Part shown: positions 5,487-6,681 of the stretch, one piece after another | How the letters are laid out: each line of letters begins with the position of its first letter | Numbering within the stretch: the stretch's first letter is position 1 | Assembly (NCBI GenBank): GCA_027019885.1 | Contig: JALUWC010000501.1 | Span: 1 to 6,681 of the forward strand | Direction of reading: 5' to 3' | Origin: Geoglobus sp. | GTDB lineage: Archaea; Halobacteriota; Archaeoglobi; Archaeoglobales; Archaeoglobaceae | Length of the DNA: 6,681 nucleotides | The notes under the pieces: generated by a model | Told to the model about the DNA's origin: nothing | The model's database searches: none | What the model saw: only the letters and a program-made list of their open reading frames with translations | Position numbers and translations under genes: made by a program

Positions 5487-6494
5487 TCAGTAAATTGAAA
5501 AGTCAGCAAGCCTCTTCTGAGACTTTAAAAATACTGACTCTCTTTTAACCGAGAGCCCAAGCCTTTTTAGCTCAGCCAAGCTGTGTCCCTTTTCCAGAAG
5601 CTTGGCTTTTCTCAAACCAACTCCAGGAATCTCCAATGTCTCAAGCTCTTCACCAGCTTCAATTTTCTTCATTGCGAGCAGAATCTTTGGATCCTCATCC
5701 GGCAAAAATTCTGTCTCCATCACCTCTGAAAGCTTTCTTGCAGAAAAGCCATAGAGCCTGATGAGCGCATCAGCTCTATAAAGTTTAGTGATCCTTTTCT
5801 TTCTTTCAGGATTTTTTCCTCCGAGAGGTGTGTTTTTTACGGGTCTGAATGGAGAGTAGTAAACTCTTGAAGCACCATTCCTGTAAATTCTCTCTGCAAC
5901 ATTCAGTATCTGCCTGTCAGTCTCTCCAACTCCCGCTATTAATTGAGTTGTGAAACTCTTACCACATCTTTTTGACAGCTTTAAGGCGAGTCTGAATGTC
6001 CTCGAGAAATCTGCCCTTGATTTTGTTGAACACAACTCGGAAAGAATGGAGTAGGATGGGGATTCAAGGTTCACACTCACTCGATTTGCAAGCTCCACCG
6101 CCCTTTCAATCTGATCCCTGTTACAGCCGGGGATTATCTTTAAATGCAGATATCCTCTGAAACTCTTTCTTATCATTTCTCCAGCTTCAATTATATCACC
6201 CATTGATTTTTCAGGATCGGAAATGGAGTTGGACAGGAAGGCTCCATTAACAAGTCTCCTTTCCCTCATATAATCAAAAAGATCTGCGATTTCGTCTGGA
6301 GTGGCTTTATGACCTTTATTCCATGCATTGTGGCAGTAAAGGCAGTCATAGGAGCATGAAGAGCTTATGAGCGTTTTCAAAAGATTCAGCTTTCCAGATC
6401 TGTAGACATGCCTGAATGGATCAAACACGCATTTTTCGTGGCATACATCGTATGCTGAAAGACCTACAAGCCTAAAAAGCTTTGAAAGCTCCAC
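5487..6494 (-). CDS. Radical SAM protein with C-terminal helix-hairpin-helix (putative DNA modification/repair family)
   Basis: A 335-residue enzyme that should bind a [4Fe-4S] cluster and S-adenosylmethionine through the C-x-x-x-C-x-x-C motif CSYDCLYC (C47, C51, C54). Other segments match my memory of the family annotated as 'putative DNA modification/repair radical SAM protein' (TIGR03916, often next to a uracil-DNA-glycosylase-like gene in bacteria). These are AYDVC near residues 14-18, FLSNSISD (86-93), GYLHLKIIPG (114-123), VNLESPS (141-147), TTQLIAGVGETD (182-193), VYYSPFRPV (211-219) and LYRADALIRLYGF (238-250). The tail has a helix-hairpin-helix around LEIPGVGLRKAKLL (287-300), a nonspecific DNA-binding element. 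The reaction is unknown. I start at the GTG at 6494, because MELSKLFRLVGLSAYDVC then resembles the family's N-terminus. The open frame reaches a TTG at 6560, but those 22 residues would be encoded in the 23S trailer. No UDG-like partner is in the window; DUF1786 and the nuclease follow instead. It is shorter than the roughly 400 residues I recall for bacterial members. Confidence 0.85.
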   Translation of the reverse strand: MELSKLFRLVGLSAYDVCHEKCVFDPFRHVYRSGKLNLLKTLISSSCSYDCLYCHNAWNKGHKATPDEIADLFDYMRERRLVNGAFLSNSISDPEKSMGDIIEAGEMIRKSFRGYLHLKIIPGCNRDQIERAVELANRVSVNLESPSYSILSELCSTKSRADFSRTFRLALKLSKRCGKSFTTQLIAGVGETDRQILNVAERIYRNGASRVYYSPFRPVKNTPLGGKNPERKKRITKLYRADALIRLYGFSARKLSEVMETEFLPDEDPKILLAMKKIEAGEELETLEIPGVGLRKAKLLEKGHSLAELKRLGLSVKRESVFLKSQKRLADFSIY

Positions 6495-6576
6495 AAAACA
6501 GTTAGCAAAAAATATTTTTTGAAATTTTTGGCTGCCGTGTAAGTGACAGTTCCCAGTCAATGCCTGAAACCGGTAA
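6495..6576 (-). other. 23S rRNA trailer / spacer before the radical SAM gene
   Basis: This spacer holds GC-rich sequence with short complementary elements near the rRNA end (for example CTGCC at about 6581-6577 and GGCAG further on at about 6536-6532), as might form part of the precursor processing stem. It then becomes an A/T-only block with the oligo-T run. No 5S rRNA and no tRNA are present here. The archaeal bulge-helix-bulge cannot be confirmed without the sequence upstream of the 23S gene. Confidence 0.4.
6507..6512 (-). terminator. Oligo-T terminator candidate after the 23S rRNA
   Basis: Six consecutive T on the minus strand, within a longer A/T-only stretch, lie about 65 bases past the estimated 23S 3' end. 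Archaeal RNA polymerase terminates at oligo-T runs without needing a hairpin. The same A/T-rich block (about 6507-6530) may contain the TATA element of the radical SAM gene, whose start is 13 bases further on. It is weak evidence for either role. Confidence 0.35.
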
Positions 6577-6681
6577 GGCAGTCCGGCACGGGCTTTAGTG
6601 ACCGCGGGCTGAACGGCTCGCCGAAGCTCGCCGCTTACACCCCGGCCCTATCAAACGGGTCTTTTACCCGCGCCCTTATGG
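6577..6681 (-). rRNA. 23S ribosomal RNA, 3' end (partial)
   Basis: Read on the minus strand, the segment matches the 3'-terminal part of large-subunit rRNA. It contains TTTGATAGGGCCGGGGTGTAAGCG, equivalent to the bacterial GUUGAUAGGCCGGGUGUGUAAGCG, then a hairpin, then GCCCGCGGTCACTAA, equivalent to GCUAACCGGUACUAA. The hairpin at 6614-6633 is well formed: a CGGC/GCCG stem, a tandem G-A mismatch pair, a GC/GC stem and a UUCG loop. A second hairpin at 6656-6670 has arms CGGGT and ACCCG. GC content is far higher than in the protein genes, as expected for a thermophile's rRNA. The exact 3' end is uncertain by about 15 bases; I place it after GTGCCGGACTGCC, where helix 1 with the 5' end should close. 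The gene enters from the right edge. Confidence 0.92.

Overview
This window is archaeal, most likely a thermophilic euryarchaeon. An Archaeoglobales-type genome fits best, but that is an inference without a database search. The evidence is an archaeal-type DNA topoisomerase VI B subunit, a stand-alone Lrp-type RAM domain, a GT-C-type membrane glycosyltransferase, a DUF1786 protein (a family known mainly from methanogens and Archaeoglobus), and a GC-rich 23S rRNA 3' end set in a genome of moderate GC. No 5S rRNA or tRNA follows the 23S gene. Every convincing gene lies on the minus strand, so transcription runs from right to left.

Layout in the order of transcription. The right edge (about 6577-6681) is the 3' end of a 23S rRNA, followed by a short spacer with an oligo-T stretch. 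Next comes a compact cluster: a radical SAM protein with a C-terminal helix-hairpin-helix (start best placed at 6494), a DUF1786 protein (5448-4399), and a small PD-(D/E)XK-type nuclease (4427-4023) whose start overlaps the end of the DUF1786 gene by 29 bases. A 624-residue multi-pass membrane protein with GT-C glycosyltransferase hallmarks follows (3974-2100).

Between about 960 and 2090 the DNA is more AT-rich. It carries one unrecognised gene that appears to be split by a single in-frame TAG codon. The first half (from 2053 or 2047 to 1673) encodes a three-helix membrane segment. The second half (1651-1058) continues in exactly the same frame and encodes a soluble helical domain. I read this as one interrupted membrane protein of about 330 codons.

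The left end holds a tight two-gene operon: a stand-alone RAM (Lrp/AsnC effector) domain protein starting at 889, then the first 218 codons of top6B, only two bases after the RAM stop codon. A good BRE/TATA element lies about 25 bases upstream of the RAM start, and a short inverted repeat sits just upstream of it.

Functionally, the radical SAM protein resembles the family annotated as a putative DNA modification/repair enzyme. With the nuclease-like protein close behind and the uncharacterised DUF1786 protein between them, the right-hand cluster is a candidate for an undescribed nucleic-acid-related pathway. Several starts lack a Shine-Dalgarno sequence but have a TATA-like element 25-30 bases upstream, which suggests leaderless mRNAs.
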